Source: Pollutimonas bauzanensis (GTDB lineage: Bacteria > Pseudomonadota > Gammaproteobacteria > Burkholderiales > Burkholderiaceae_B). From it: a DNA stretch of 64,000 bases. Positions 1-7,564 of this stretch are shown piece after piece. Where the stretch lies: positions 274,179-338,178 of the forward strand of contig NZ_FQXE01000006.1 of the NCBI RefSeq assembly GCF_900129885.1, written 5' to 3'. How positions within the stretch are numbered: position 1 is the stretch's first letter; every line of letters starts with the position of its first letter. The position numbers were made by a program, and so were the translations under genes. The notes under the pieces were generated by a model that had not been told where the DNA came from, made no database searches, and was given only the letters and a program-made list of their open reading frames with translations.

Positions 1-1
1 G

Positions 2-658
2 GAAATCGCCGAAGACCCGTTGTTGTCTGGCCGCACGTTGCCCTCGCGGCTGCAGGTCCTTGCCGAACGCCTCGCGAGCCAGGGCATTGGGTCGCAGGAG
101 AGTTATCCACAGAAGGATAGGGTTCACGATTCCGAAGAAGGGGCGCCGAGCCTTCTTCGGAATTCTGATGACCCCTCTTCGGATTCCGAAGCAGGGCCGA
201 AACCCGCGTCAGACGGCGCTCTTCGGAATCCGAAGCAGGACCGTACTGTACGTAGTAGTCGTATGAATGAAGTACGTACTACCGCGCGTGAGCGTGGGCA
301 GGCGCGTGCGATGCCAGGAGTTCGCCTGCCTGATCGCTTTCTCGGCTTGAAGGAAGAGCAGCAGGCCGCCGCCATCGTGGCATTGCAGCAGGTCGATGCT
401 CCGCTACGCCAGGCCGTGCTGGACGAATGGGCGGATCGCTGTCGCGGCAGCACCATCCGCAACCCGGCAGGCTACCTGTTCGGCATCATCCAGCGCGCCA
501 TCCGTGGCGAGTTCAACGCCTGGGCCAAGCAAGCCGGGTCAGCACCGCCACCTGCCCCTGCACGAGATGCACCGCCTGAACCACCGCGCAATGTGGTTCC
601 ACCCGAGGTGGCCCGGCAGCACATTGACCGGCTGCGCGACCTTCTGCGCAGTAGCTGA
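2..658 (+). CDS. STY4528-family ICE replication protein, C-terminal part (cut by window edge)
   Basis: The frame is open from the first bases, so the N-terminus lies outside the window; the TTG at 20 is not a real start. The visible part has a charged low-complexity linker rich in Ser, Asp and Arg (about codons 35-95), then a folded C-terminal region containing RNPAGYLFGIIQRAIRGEF and a Pro/Ala-rich tail. This tail is typical of the STY4528 family of pathogenicity-island replication proteins, which sit upstream of the PFL_4669-type gene in ICEclc-like elements, as here. The linker DNA is odd: it carries a DnaA box and several palindromes (separate entries), so it may do double duty as protein code and replication signal. 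The family assignment is by pattern and synteny; the biochemical role is not established by anything seen here. Confidence 0.75.
   Translation, partial: EIAEDPLLSGRTLPSRLQVLAERLASQGIGSQESYPQKDRVHDSEEGAPSLLRNSDDPSSDSEAGPKPASDGALRNPKQDRTVRSSRMNEVRTTARERGQARAMPGVRLPDRFLGLKEEQQAAAIVALQQVDAPLRQAVLDEWADRCRGSTIRNPAGYLFGIIQRAIRGEFNAWAKQAGSAPPPAPARDAPPEPPRNVVPPEVARQHIDRLRDLLRSS
103..111 (+). promoter_or_regulatory. Perfect DnaA-box sequence TTATCCACA inside the replication gene
   Basis: TTATCCACA matches the high-affinity E. coli DnaA box exactly. It lies 17 bp before the first of three related palindromes. A single 9-mer can occur by chance, so its meaning rests on the neighbouring repeats. Confidence 0.4.
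129..280. repeat. Cluster of TTCGGA/TCCGAA palindromes (candidate origin iterons)
   Basis: Bases 129-141 and 151-163 form a perfect 13-bp inverted repeat with a 9-nt loop. Bases 177-191 and 221-235 are 15-bp palindromes of the form CTTCGGA-N-TCCGAAG, each followed by the same GCAGG context, so they are also direct repeats of each other. A 10-bp palindrome AGTACGTACT follows at 271-280. All lie in the coding linker of the replication gene. Origin function is inferred only. Confidence 0.5.
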
Positions 659-709
659 GCGCGACGAGCGACAAGGGCGTGAAGCAGACGTCGATGGCCG
701 TCAGTAGAG

Positions 710-726
710 CTATCCCCAGGGGATAG
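710..726. promoter_or_regulatory. Palindrome CTATCCCCAGGGGATAG, copy 1 (candidate operator)
   Basis: Perfect odd palindrome centred on A718 in the gap between the replication gene and the PFL_4669-type gene. The same core recurs at 850-872 and 2872-2887, each time just before a backbone gene, which suggests a shared protein-binding site. Confidence 0.5.
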
Positions 727-849
727 ATGTACTACAAGCTGTAACGCCGACAGGCACGGCATGGCACTTCGGTCCAGGGGGGCCGTAATGGCGTCGGTTG
801 CATGAGCGCACGCACCATTTGCGCGAGCAGCGCTCCATGGCTTTCGATG

Positions 850-872
850 GAGCTATCCCCTGGGGATAGCTC
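850..872. promoter_or_regulatory. Palindrome with TATCCCC/GGGGATA core, copy 2 (candidate operator)
   Basis: A 23-bp perfect odd palindrome centred on T861, about 118 bp before the ATG at 990. The rest of the 659-989 gap holds no recognisable gene; a short GCTCCAT/ATGGAGC hairpin overlaps the left flank. Confidence 0.5.
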
Positions 873-989
873 GTGTCACAGGCCACCGCTGCCACGACAA
901 CCGGGTCCCGGTTCATTTCGGTTTGTTGACTGACTGCCTTCCGTTGCGTGCCGATCCTGACCGCTCCTTTTCCCAAGCGAGCGGACGCC

Positions 990-1778
990 ATGGCAACCAA
1001 CGAACCTCTGCAACTCAATCTCGGCTCTTTGCGCAGCGCGATGTCGCTGACGCTTCACACCCACCACGCCTCGCGCATCTGGCATGGCCGCGCCGCCGCC
1101 GAGGGGCGACCCGGCATCGTCGGCCTGAACGGCTACATCGCCGTGATGAACAAGATGAAGCGCGGCTCGGAGCAGGACGACCCGTACAGCGACTGGTGGA
1201 TGTTGCGCATCGAGGAAAAGCTCGACCAGACCAGGACCACGTTGCAATCGCTGCGCGAGCAGGTTGACCAGGCACTGGCCGGCGTGCCTGCGGCGTTGAG
1301 CCTGGGTGAGAACCTCAACGTGCAGCCGGTGAAGCTCCCCTTGTTCGTGAACGCGCAGCTCGGCTTTGCCGCCGTCTATCTGCTGGCCGACTACGACGAC
1401 ATCGCCCGCAAGCTGATCCTCGCCCACCACACCGCGCTGATCGATCGCTCGACGTTGGAGCGCTGGCTCAACGAAGGTGCCCACGCGCTGCGCAGCCTGT
1501 TCAGCCTGGCCCAGCAATACCGCTACTCGGGCTGCACCCGCGACGACTTCGCGGCCAAGAACGCCGCAGCTCGGGCAGCATTGGAGAAGTTCGGCGAACT
1601 GCCGCAGGACGTGCTCGAAGGCATGCGCCGCTCGAAGTTTGCGCCGCCCGTCGTGCGCCGTGGTCTGCAACAGCGTGGTGATAGCGCTGCCGCAGCCGCA
1701 TCTCCCACCGACGAAGGCGCTGCCGCCGATTCGGCCGAGGCCAAGTCCACAGCCGCCGGCGAGGACGAACCGGCATGA
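990..1778 (+). CDS. TIGR03761 / PFL_4669-family integrating conjugative element protein
   Basis: A 262-residue protein beginning MATNEPLQLNLGSLRS. The family is one of the fixed backbone proteins of ICEclc-like elements and lies between the replication protein and DUF3158, exactly as here; its biochemical function is not known. The folded part covers about residues 1-220 and ends RRSKFAPPVVRRG, followed by a low-complexity Ala/Ser/Glu tail. The ATG at 990 was chosen over a GTG at 948 because homologues begin close to this Met and the extra 14 residues look like leader sequence. The stop overlaps the next start (ATGA), so the two genes are probably translationally coupled. Two TATCCCC palindromes precede it and may control it. 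Confidence 0.85.
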   Translation: MATNEPLQLNLGSLRSAMSLTLHTHHASRIWHGRAAAEGRPGIVGLNGYIAVMNKMKRGSEQDDPYSDWWMLRIEEKLDQTRTTLQSLREQVDQALAGVPAALSLGENLNVQPVKLPLFVNAQLGFAAVYLLADYDDIARKLILAHHTALIDRSTLERWLNEGAHALRSLFSLAQQYRYSGCTRDDFAAKNAAARAALEKFGELPQDVLEGMRRSKFAPPVVRRGLQQRGDSAAAAASPTDEGAAADSAEAKSTAAGEDEPA

Positions 1779-2302
1779 GCGACCCGAACCGCGAACCGCG
1801 CTACTTCCGTCGTCTGGAACAGCCAGCCTTCATGCGGCTGGAACACGCGGCCTCTCTAAAAGGCCTTTTAAAGCCTTTTAAAGGTAAAGGGGACTTCGAG
1901 GCCTGGGCCAGCCAGTGCTTCGCCATGCGCGACGAGTTGATTGCCCTGGCGCAGCGACAGGTGCTGCCACAGGCGTGCGGGCATCCCTTCCACCTGCTTC
2001 CCGTCGAGCTGGCCCAGCAGACCACTGGCGCAGGCACGACCTTTCTTCGCTGGCGCAAGCACGATCGATCGGCCATGGGCGTGGCGTTGTGGCAGGAGCT
2101 GATGGCGAGCCCCAGCACGCCGGTCAACCTGCTGCACGACCTGCACGAGATCGAACTGCAGCGCGTCATGCTGAACATGCAGATCAGCCTGCTGCACACC
2201 CTGGGCAGGCAAGCACAGGAATGCGCCAGCAAGGCCGCGCAGGCGGACAACACCTACCTGCGCCGGCTCGCGTCCGTTCCTGCCGCAGTGCGCGATCGGT
2301 GA
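1775..2302 (+). CDS. DUF3158 family ICE protein
   Basis: A 175-residue protein starting MSDPNREPRYFRRLEQPAF. Its start overlaps the stop of the upstream gene by 4 bp, and ssb follows after 73 bp. DUF3158 proteins are small backbone proteins of ICEclc/PFGI-type islands with no assigned activity. Visible features are a Gly/Lys-rich patch near residues 29-39, an R-W-R-K-H patch near the middle and a helical C-terminal third rich in Leu and Gln. There is no signal peptide or membrane segment, so it is probably cytoplasmic. Position between the replication protein and SSB suggests a role with element DNA, but that is inference. Confidence 0.8.
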   Translation: MSDPNREPRYFRRLEQPAFMRLEHAASLKGLLKPFKGKGDFEAWASQCFAMRDELIALAQRQVLPQACGHPFHLLPVELAQQTTGAGTTFLRWRKHDRSAMGVALWQELMASPSTPVNLLHDLHEIELQRVMLNMQISLLHTLGRQAQECASKAAQADNTYLRRLASVPAAVRDR

Positions 2303-2375
2303 TTGCGCCTGCCATCCGAGCACGCGCCCGAGCCCAACGAGGCACGGGTATTTCAACCACCACGGAGATTCCAAC

Positions 2376-2816
2376 ATGAGCACACAATTCATCGGCGAGG
2401 GCAACATCGGATCGCCTCCCGAGTACCGCGAATTCCCCAATGGCAACGACGATCCTCGCCGGTTGCTCCGGCTGAACGTGTACTTCGACAACCCCGTCCC
2501 CACCAAGGGCGGCGAGTTCGAGGACCGCGGCGGCTTCTGGGCGCCGGTGGAACTCTGGCACCACGACGCCGACCGCTGGCAGCAGCTCTACCAGAAGGGC
2601 ATGCGGGTGCTGGTCGTCGGCCGCATGGAGCGCGACCCCTGGACGGACAACGAAGATCAGCCGCGTGAGACTTGGCAGGTCAACGCGCGCAGTGTCGGCA
2701 TCCTGCCGTACCGCATCGAGTCTGTGGCCCTCAGCCCGAAGCCACAGGAGGCAGAGCCGAAGCCCCAGGCCACCCAGGAATCGACGGCGCCGAAAGAGAC
2801 CAAGCGCAGGAAGTGA
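2376..2816 (+). CDS. ssb: Single-stranded DNA-binding protein (ICE-type SSB)
   Basis: A 146-residue protein with an OB-fold: the N-terminal strand region (MSTQFIGEGNIGSPPEYREF), then RLNVYFDN and a W-A-P-V-E-L-W core strand, then VLVVGRMERDPW, which corresponds to the 'V.V.G' strand of SSBs. The C-terminus is Pro/Lys/Glu-rich and ends KRRK, lacking the acidic DDIPF-type tip of chromosomal SSB, as is common for ICE versions. It would coat single-stranded element DNA during transfer and replication. Upstream spacing of 73 bp leaves room for its own ribosome site. It is followed by a hairpin and a TATCCCC palindrome before topB. Confidence 0.88.
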   Translation: MSTQFIGEGNIGSPPEYREFPNGNDDPRRLLRLNVYFDNPVPTKGGEFEDRGGFWAPVELWHHDADRWQQLYQKGMRVLVVGRMERDPWTDNEDQPRETWQVNARSVGILPYRIESVALSPKPQEAEPKPQATQESTAPKETKRRK

Positions 2817-2820
2817 TCGG

Positions 2821-2862
2821 GCATGGAGGGCGGCTGCCGCAGTGCTTCGCCGCCCTCCATGC
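2821..2862 (+). terminator. 13-bp-stem hairpin after ssb (terminator-like, no T-run)
   Basis: GCATGGAGGGCGG (2821-2833) pairs with CCGCCCTCCATGC (2850-2862) around a 16-nt loop. It begins right after the ssb stop. The lack of a T-run makes it more likely an RNA-stabilising or processing hairpin than a strong terminator. Confidence 0.45.
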
Positions 2863-2871
2863 GCTGCGAAT

Positions 2872-2887
2872 TATCCCCAGGGGATAG
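2872..2887. promoter_or_regulatory. Palindrome with TATCCCC/GGGGATA core, copy 3 (candidate operator)
   Basis: TTATCCCCAGGGGATA with one end mismatch, centred on A2879, in the 283-bp leader of topB. The left half, TTATCCCCA, differs from a DnaA box by one base. The rest of 2888-3099 shows no recognisable feature. Confidence 0.5.
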
Positions 2888-3099
2888 CTCCACCAACGTC
2901 CACCGAGTTCCACGCGCGCTCCCGGAAATCGCGGCTCTCGGCCCGCACACTTCCGGCCACGCACCTTCCCCGCACTCGCCATTTCATCGGCGTGAAAGCG
3001 GTCGCTGCCGCATGCGGCTTGTTTGCTGCTGCCAGGGGCTGCGCTCGGCATCCTCGATCCCAGCAACTCCATGAACAACAGGAATCGGGATGGACGGAT

Positions 3100-5130
3100 A
3101 TGCGGCTGTTCTTGTGCGAGAAGCCCTCCCAGGGCAAAGACATTGGCCGGATTCTCGGCGCCACGCAGCGCGGTGAAGGCTGCCTCAACGGTTCCGGCGT
3201 CACGGTCACCTGGTGCATCGGCCATCTCGTGGAGGCGGCGCCGCCCGAGGCCTACGACGAGCAGCTCAAACGATGGTCCGTTGAGCAGTTGCCCATCATT
3301 CCCCAGCACTGGCGGGTCGAGGTCAAACCGAAGACCGCCACGCAATTCAAGGTCGTCAAGGCGCTCTTGGCGAAGGCGACTCACCTGGTTATCGCCACCG
3401 ATGCCGACCGCGAGGGCGAATTGATCGCCCGCGAGATCGTGGAGCTTTGCGGCTACCGCGGCCCCATCGAACGCCTGTGGCTGTCGGCGCTCAACGATGC
3501 GTCCATTCGGGCGGCACTGGGCAAGCTGCGGCCTTCGGCCGAGACGCTTTCGATGTACCACTCGGCGCTGGCGCGCTCCCGTGCGGATTGGCTCGTGGGC
3601 ATGAACCTGAGCCGGCTGTTCACGGTGCTGGGGCGACAGGCGGGTTACGACGGCGTGCTGTCGGTCGGCCGCGTACAGACCCCGACGCTCAAGCTCGTTG
3701 TGGACCGCGACCGCGAGATCGCGCGCTTCGTGTCCGTACCATACTGGGCCATCGCCGTGTCCCTGTTCGCAGGCGGTTCGACTTTCGCCGCGCAATGGGT
3801 TCCACCCGATGCGTGCACCGACGACGCAGGCCGCTGCCTGCGGCAGCCGGTCGCACAGCAGACCATGCAGCAGATCCGCGCTGCGGGCAGTGCCCACGTC
3901 GTGTCGGTGGAGACTGAGCGTGTCCGCGAAGGCCCGCCGCTGCCGTTCGACCTGGGCACCTTGCAGGAAGTGTGTTCCAAGCAGCTTGGGCTGGACGTGC
4001 AGGAAACCTTGGAGATTGCCCAAGCCCTGTACGAGACGCACAAGGCCACGACGTACCCCCGCTCGGACTCCGGCTACCTGCCCGAGAGCATGTTTGCCGA
4101 AGTGCCCACCGTTCTCGACAGCCTGCTCAAGACCGATCCCTCGCTGCGCTCGATCATGGGCCAGCTCGACCGCTCGCAGCGCTCGCGCGCCTGGAACGAT
4201 GGCAAGGTCACGGCGCACCACGGCATCATCCCGACGCTCGAACCGGCGAAGCTCTCCGCCATGAGCGAGAAGGAACTGGCCGTGTACAGGCTCATCCGGT
4301 CGCATTACCTGGCGCAGTTCCTCCCTCACCACGAGTTCGACCGCACTGTGGCCAAGTTTTCGTGCGGGGGGCAGAACCTGGCGGCCACGGGCAAGCAGGT
4401 TGTCATCCCGGGTTGGCGCCAGGTGCTCGCCGAGCCGCAGGCCGAAGACGGTGATGGCGAGGGCGATACTGCGGTCCGCGCCCAGGTGCTGCCCGCGCTG
4501 CCGAAACTGTATGAGGGCCTGGCATGCCAGGTGGCCGACGTCGATCTCAAGGCACTCAAGACGCTGCCGCCCAAACCGTACACGCAAGGCGAGTTGGTCA
4601 AGTCCATGAAAGGCGTCGCCAAGCTGGTGTCCGATCCCCGCCTGAAGCAGAAGCTCAAGGATACGGTTGGCATCGGCACCGAAGCGACGCGGGCCAACAT
4701 CATCGGCGGCCTGATCGCTCGCGGCTACCTCGTGAAGAAGGGGCGCGCCATCCGCGCCTCGGATGCGGCTTTCACTTTGATCGATGCCGTGCCTGCGGCG
4801 ATTGCCGACCCTGGCACCACCGCCGTCTGGGAACAGGCGCTCGACATGATCGAGGCCGGACAGCTCACCCTGGACGTGTTCATCGGCAAGCAGGCCGCGT
4901 GGATTTCGCAGTTGATTGCGCAGTACGGCAGCGCCTCCCTGTCCATCAAGGTTCCCCAAGGGCCGGCATGCCCGCAGTGCGGCGCACCCACGCGCCAGCG
5001 CAGCGGCAAGAGCGGCCCGTTCTGGTCGTGCAGCCGCTACCCGGACTGCAAAGGCACGCTGCCAGTCGAATCCGGCAGCTCCAAGCGCGGCGCCTCGCGC
5101 CCGCGCCGTAGCGGCCGCAAAGGCTCCTGA
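3100..5130 (+). CDS. topB: DNA topoisomerase III, ICE type
   Basis: A 676-residue type IA topoisomerase. The Toprim domain opens MRLFLCEKPSQGKDI, giving the catalytic Glu7, and carries DADREGE at residues 101-107. The active-site Tyr is in TTYPRSDSGYL (Tyr319), and the GIGTEATRA stretch of the type IA core is present. A C-terminal topoisomerase zinc finger has CPQCG and CSRYPDC. It would relax or decatenate ICE DNA during replication and transfer; a topB next to ssb is standard in this ICE family. A long in-frame extension exists upstream (to 2665), but ATG 3100 is chosen because Toprim domains start within a few residues of the N-terminus. The leader holds a TATCCCC palindrome. Confidence 0.95.
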   Translation: MRLFLCEKPSQGKDIGRILGATQRGEGCLNGSGVTVTWCIGHLVEAAPPEAYDEQLKRWSVEQLPIIPQHWRVEVKPKTATQFKVVKALLAKATHLVIATDADREGELIAREIVELCGYRGPIERLWLSALNDASIRAALGKLRPSAETLSMYHSALARSRADWLVGMNLSRLFTVLGRQAGYDGVLSVGRVQTPTLKLVVDRDREIARFVSVPYWAIAVSLFAGGSTFAAQWVPPDACTDDAGRCLRQPVAQQTMQQIRAAGSAHVVSVETERVREGPPLPFDLGTLQEVCSKQLGLDVQETLEIAQALYETHKATTYPRSDSGYLPESMFAEVPTVLDSLLKTDPSLRSIMGQLDRSQRSRAWNDGKVTAHHGIIPTLEPAKLSAMSEKELAVYRLIRSHYLAQFLPHHEFDRTVAKFSCGGQNLAATGKQVVIPGWRQVLAEPQAEDGDGEGDTAVRAQVLPALPKLYEGLACQVADVDLKALKTLPPKPYTQGELVKSMKGVAKLVSDPRLKQKLKDTVGIGTEATRANIIGGLIARGYLVKKGRAIRASDAAFTLIDAVPAAIADPGTTAVWEQALDMIEAGQLTLDVFIGKQAAWISQLIAQYGSASLSIKVPQGPACPQCGAPTRQRSGKSGPFWSCSRYPDCKGTLPVESGSSKRGASRPRRSGRKGS

Positions 5131-5342
5131 CCGCCCCCGTTCCCCGTGAGCCGTGCCCGCCTTCGGCGGCGTGGCCCCTGTCCCGCACTCCGCCGCATGC
5201 CCTGCGGGACGCCCAGCGCGCAACGCCTTCTTGATCCGTGTGCGCGTCCCGCCCAGCCGTCCCCGGCCGCGGGACCTGAAGGTAGCTTCTCTGCGAGCCG
5301 CACCACGCGCGTTCTGTTGATCTGCGTTTCTTCCGCCCTCTG

Positions 5343-5396
5343 CGAAGGGTCTCCCGGTGGCTTGCCAGGCTGCACGAGCCACCGGGAGACCCTTCG
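5343..5396. other. Perfect 20-bp-stem hairpin in the gap after topB
   Basis: CGAAGGGTCTCCCGGTGGCT (5343-5362) is the exact reverse complement of 5377-5396, with a 14-nt loop. There is no following T-run. It lies in the 722-bp gap 5131-5853, which contains no convincing complete gene; the arms are perfect, so the structure is either recent or under selection. Confidence 0.6.
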
Positions 5397-5582
5397 TGGT
5401 CAGCGGTAATCGGTGCCGGTGCCCGCCGGTGCAAAAACGGGCTCCCTTTGTGCGCGGATGTGCGCCAGACGATGCCGGCCCCAGCCACGACATGGGCCGG
5501 GTGTGATTGCTTGATGAGCAGACGGTTCTAGCGACGACCGGGCCTGCCAATCAGCCCACGGGTGGTTCCTCTTTTCTCCCGA

Positions 5583-5606
5583 GCCGAAGGCCGTTGGGCC
5601 TTCGGC
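5583..5606 (+). promoter_or_regulatory. 10-bp-stem leader hairpin before an orphan start codon
   Basis: GCCGAAGGCC and GGCCTTCGGC pair around a GTTG loop. About 57 nt later comes AGGAGA and an ATG at 5675, the arrangement seen ahead of other backbone genes in this element. See the entry at 5675 for the remnant gene. Confidence 0.4.
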
Positions 5607-5674
5607 GCCATTCTCCTGCCCATCAACGTCCCGGCCCGGCCATTGGCCTGGGCCACACGAACAGGAGAGACGAC

Positions 5675-5850
5675 ATGCACCCTCAACCTTGCGCACCGCT
5701 GCTGTACGGCAGACGGAGGTCGAGAACGGCATGCCCGCCTATCGCGCGGCCATCGCCAATGGTACGCTCGGCTGCAGCCGAGGCCGTAGCCCAAAGGCTG
5801 GACTACCTCTTTTGCAGAGGTAAACCTCGGGATGAACTGGGCGAAAACAT
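5675..5850 (+). pseudogene. Start of a backbone gene cut off by the metal cargo (tentative)
   Basis: ATG 5675 has a good ribosome site (AGGAGA at 5663-5668) and a leader hairpin, but the reading frame (MHPQPCAPLLYG...) soon becomes Arg/Pro/Ser-rich and runs antisense into the transporter gene, so no plausible full protein exists. Another frame encodes TEVENGMPAYRAAIANGTL before a stop. The simplest reading is the 5' end of a former backbone gene truncated and shifted when the cadmium cargo inserted. I do not recognise the protein. Confidence 0.3.
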
Positions 5851-5853
5851 GCC

Positions 5854-6489
5854 TTATGTGCCCGCCTTACGGCGAGCTGTTTCCGATGCTTCGCGCAGGA
5901 TTTCCCGCCCCCCATTCGCTGCGATTGCGGCCACGATGACGCCCAGCACCAGATCCGGGATGTTCGACCCGAACCCCATCACCAGCACCCCGGACAGCAC
6001 AATCGCACCATTGACGATGGAGTCGTTGCTGGTAAAGATCGCTGACGCCTTGAAGTTCACATCTTCCCCGCGATGGCGGCGCAGTAGTCTGAGGCACACT
6101 AGGTTCAAAGCCGCGTTCAGCGCGGCCATGGCCATCATGGCTGGGCCGACAGGCTCTTCCCCTCCAGCGAAGCGGCGTAGGACTTCCAACAGCAGCAGCG
6201 CGGCCAGGCCGATTAGCAAGAAACCCGACAAGCGGGCCGCGCCCACCTTGACCGTTGCCGCACGACCGACGGCATACAGGCTAACCGCATAGACCGACGC
6301 ATCGGCGAGGTTGTCCAACCCGGCGCCCATCAGCGCCGTAGAGCCAGCCCAGATGCCAAGGGCAATGCCGGCGGCGGACTGCGTCAGGTTGATCAGCAAC
6401 ACAGTCAGAAGAATCTTTCGGTCCTTCGCATCGCTCGCATCTAGGCGGCCCAACTCGTCGTTTTCGTGATTTCTGTGGTTTTCAGCCAT
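5854..6489 (-). CDS. Cation diffusion facilitator (CzcD-like) metal efflux transporter, short form
   Basis: A 211-residue membrane protein with about six hydrophobic segments, starting after a charged N-terminal tail (about residues 1-25). The second segment has LDNLADASVY, matching the metal-site D-x3-D of CDF transporters, and the fifth has SNDSIVNGAIVL, the second half of the site. The usual cytoplasmic C-terminal domain of about 80 residues is missing, as in other short CDF proteins found beside CadA. It would export Zn, Cd or Co in exchange for protons. It reads away from the CadR-type promoter at 6589-6620, so its own promoter should lie in 6490-6590, but none is obvious there. Confidence 0.8.
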   Translation of the reverse strand: MAENHRNHENDELGRLDASDAKDRKILLTVLLINLTQSAAGIALGIWAGSTALMGAGLDNLADASVYAVSLYAVGRAATVKVGAARLSGFLLIGLAALLLLEVLRRFAGGEEPVGPAMMAMAALNAALNLVCLRLLRRHRGEDVNFKASAIFTSNDSIVNGAIVLSGVLVMGFGSNIPDLVLGVIVAAIAANGGREILREASETARRKAGT

Positions 6490-6588
6490 GCATTGTTCCT
6501 TCCAAATCGATGGATGCTGAAGCCTGTAGCGGCTGGAGAGTCAAGGCGCAGATGCAACGAACTTGCCACAGGGTCTTCCCGGACGCCC

Positions 6589-6620
6589 TTGACTCTACCG
6601 TAGCTAGAAGGTTTTCCAAT
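6589..6620 (+). promoter_or_regulatory. MerR/CadR-type promoter-operator facing the desaturase pseudogene
   Basis: A -35 TTGACT (6589-6594) and a -10 near 6614-6620 are about 19-20 bp apart around a dyad of the CTACCGTAG type. Long 19-20 bp spacing is the hallmark of promoters twisted by MerR-family regulators. It strongly resembles the cadA promoter at 7984-8014, so CadR probably controls both. Confidence 0.65.
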
Positions 6621-6646
6621 CCAGTCAGAGCTTTAGGACAGAACAG

Positions 6647-7110
6647 ATGAGCACCAATGCGCCCCCTTCATTGCGACTGTCATCCGGTATGGCTGCTATC
6701 CACTGATCCGTGGCGCCACTGCGGTTGTGCTCTTCGGCGAGCTCGCGACCGGCCGGCCGTCTTTTCCGACGGAGCTACTCACAGTGATCGTCGCGCTCGC
6801 TTGTGCCGCCTTGCTAGAGGGCGGGCGGCCTTTCCACTCCCCGTTGAGCCAGTAGCGGCGTTCCAAGCTGTGGTTGGCCGTCGGCGCATGGCTCGGCTTC
6901 TTGGTCGTGCATCTGGCCTTCCAGCACTCCAATCTGGGATACCGGGTCGGGCCGTTGGGATTGTTGATCGGGGTGGCTGAAGCCCATCGCTGGCATCACA
7001 AGCGTGAGCACGAAGACGCCCAAGTCAACTACGGCGATTTCTGGATGCCCGGGGGCCACTTGTTCAGCGCTTTCCGGTCGCAAAAGCACACGCTGGGCGC
7101 CAAAGAGTGA
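6647..7110 (+). pseudogene. Broken sterol desaturase / fatty acid hydroxylase family gene
   Basis: The start (MSTNAPPSLRLSSGMAAIH) hits a stop at once. A frame-shifted continuation encodes a hydrophobic stretch (LIRGATAVVLFGELATGRPSF onward) ending in a second stop near 6857. The last part, from 6874, encodes a good C-terminus with the hydroxylase histidine motif HRWHHKREHEDAQVNYGDFW. The middle of the gene, including the other His boxes, is missing. The gene therefore carries a frameshift, a stop and a deletion and cannot make active enzyme. It sits behind an intact CadR-type promoter, so it was once part of the metal response, possibly altering membrane lipids. Confidence 0.65.
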
Positions 7111-7564
7111 CACTCAAGAAAGATGGACTTTCCAATGGACTACGGCCCGCAGCTTGTCTATCCCTTCCGGAGCCGGCCAGCAGCGGCAAACGCTTGCGCT
7201 GCTGGCTATACGATCTTGCCCACGTCGCATTCTTGCGCGAGTCGGGCCTTGCGGCTTCTTGCGAAGCGATCGCGAGTTGCGTGGCGTGCCCATGAGTCGG
7301 GCCGCGTCGTGGCGCACTGCTACCTTGGCCTGCACCTGCACCTGCGCAGCCACGCCGCGATGCTCGGTCTGGCCTGGAGAACCCGTAAGGTGGCGGAGAT
7401 TGCGGCGCGCAGGTCGTCCGGCTCGCGCTGGCTCCTGTGGGCCACGCCCTCGGTCGCACGCCGTCTCAAAACGTCAGAATCGCGCGCTTTCGCATGATGG
7501 AGCGCGGCACGTGGCTCTCAGAACTGGACCCGATCACTTCCAGCACCGATGACACGCTCGAGCT
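7111..7564. other. 454-bp stretch without a convincing gene
   Basis: Several short overlapping frames exist but none has a ribosome site, recognisable domain or consistent length. Two frames in succession (HCYLGLHLHLRSHAAMLGLAWR, then LALAPVGHALGRTP) look protein-like and may be remnants of one decayed gene. I cannot identify it. Confidence 0.35.

Noticed and set aside
2731..5550. A 939-codon open frame on the minus strand across topB
   Set aside because: It is a shadow of the GC-rich topB gene: Arg/Gly/His-rich composition, no domain, no ribosome site, and topB motifs are unmistakable on the plus strand.
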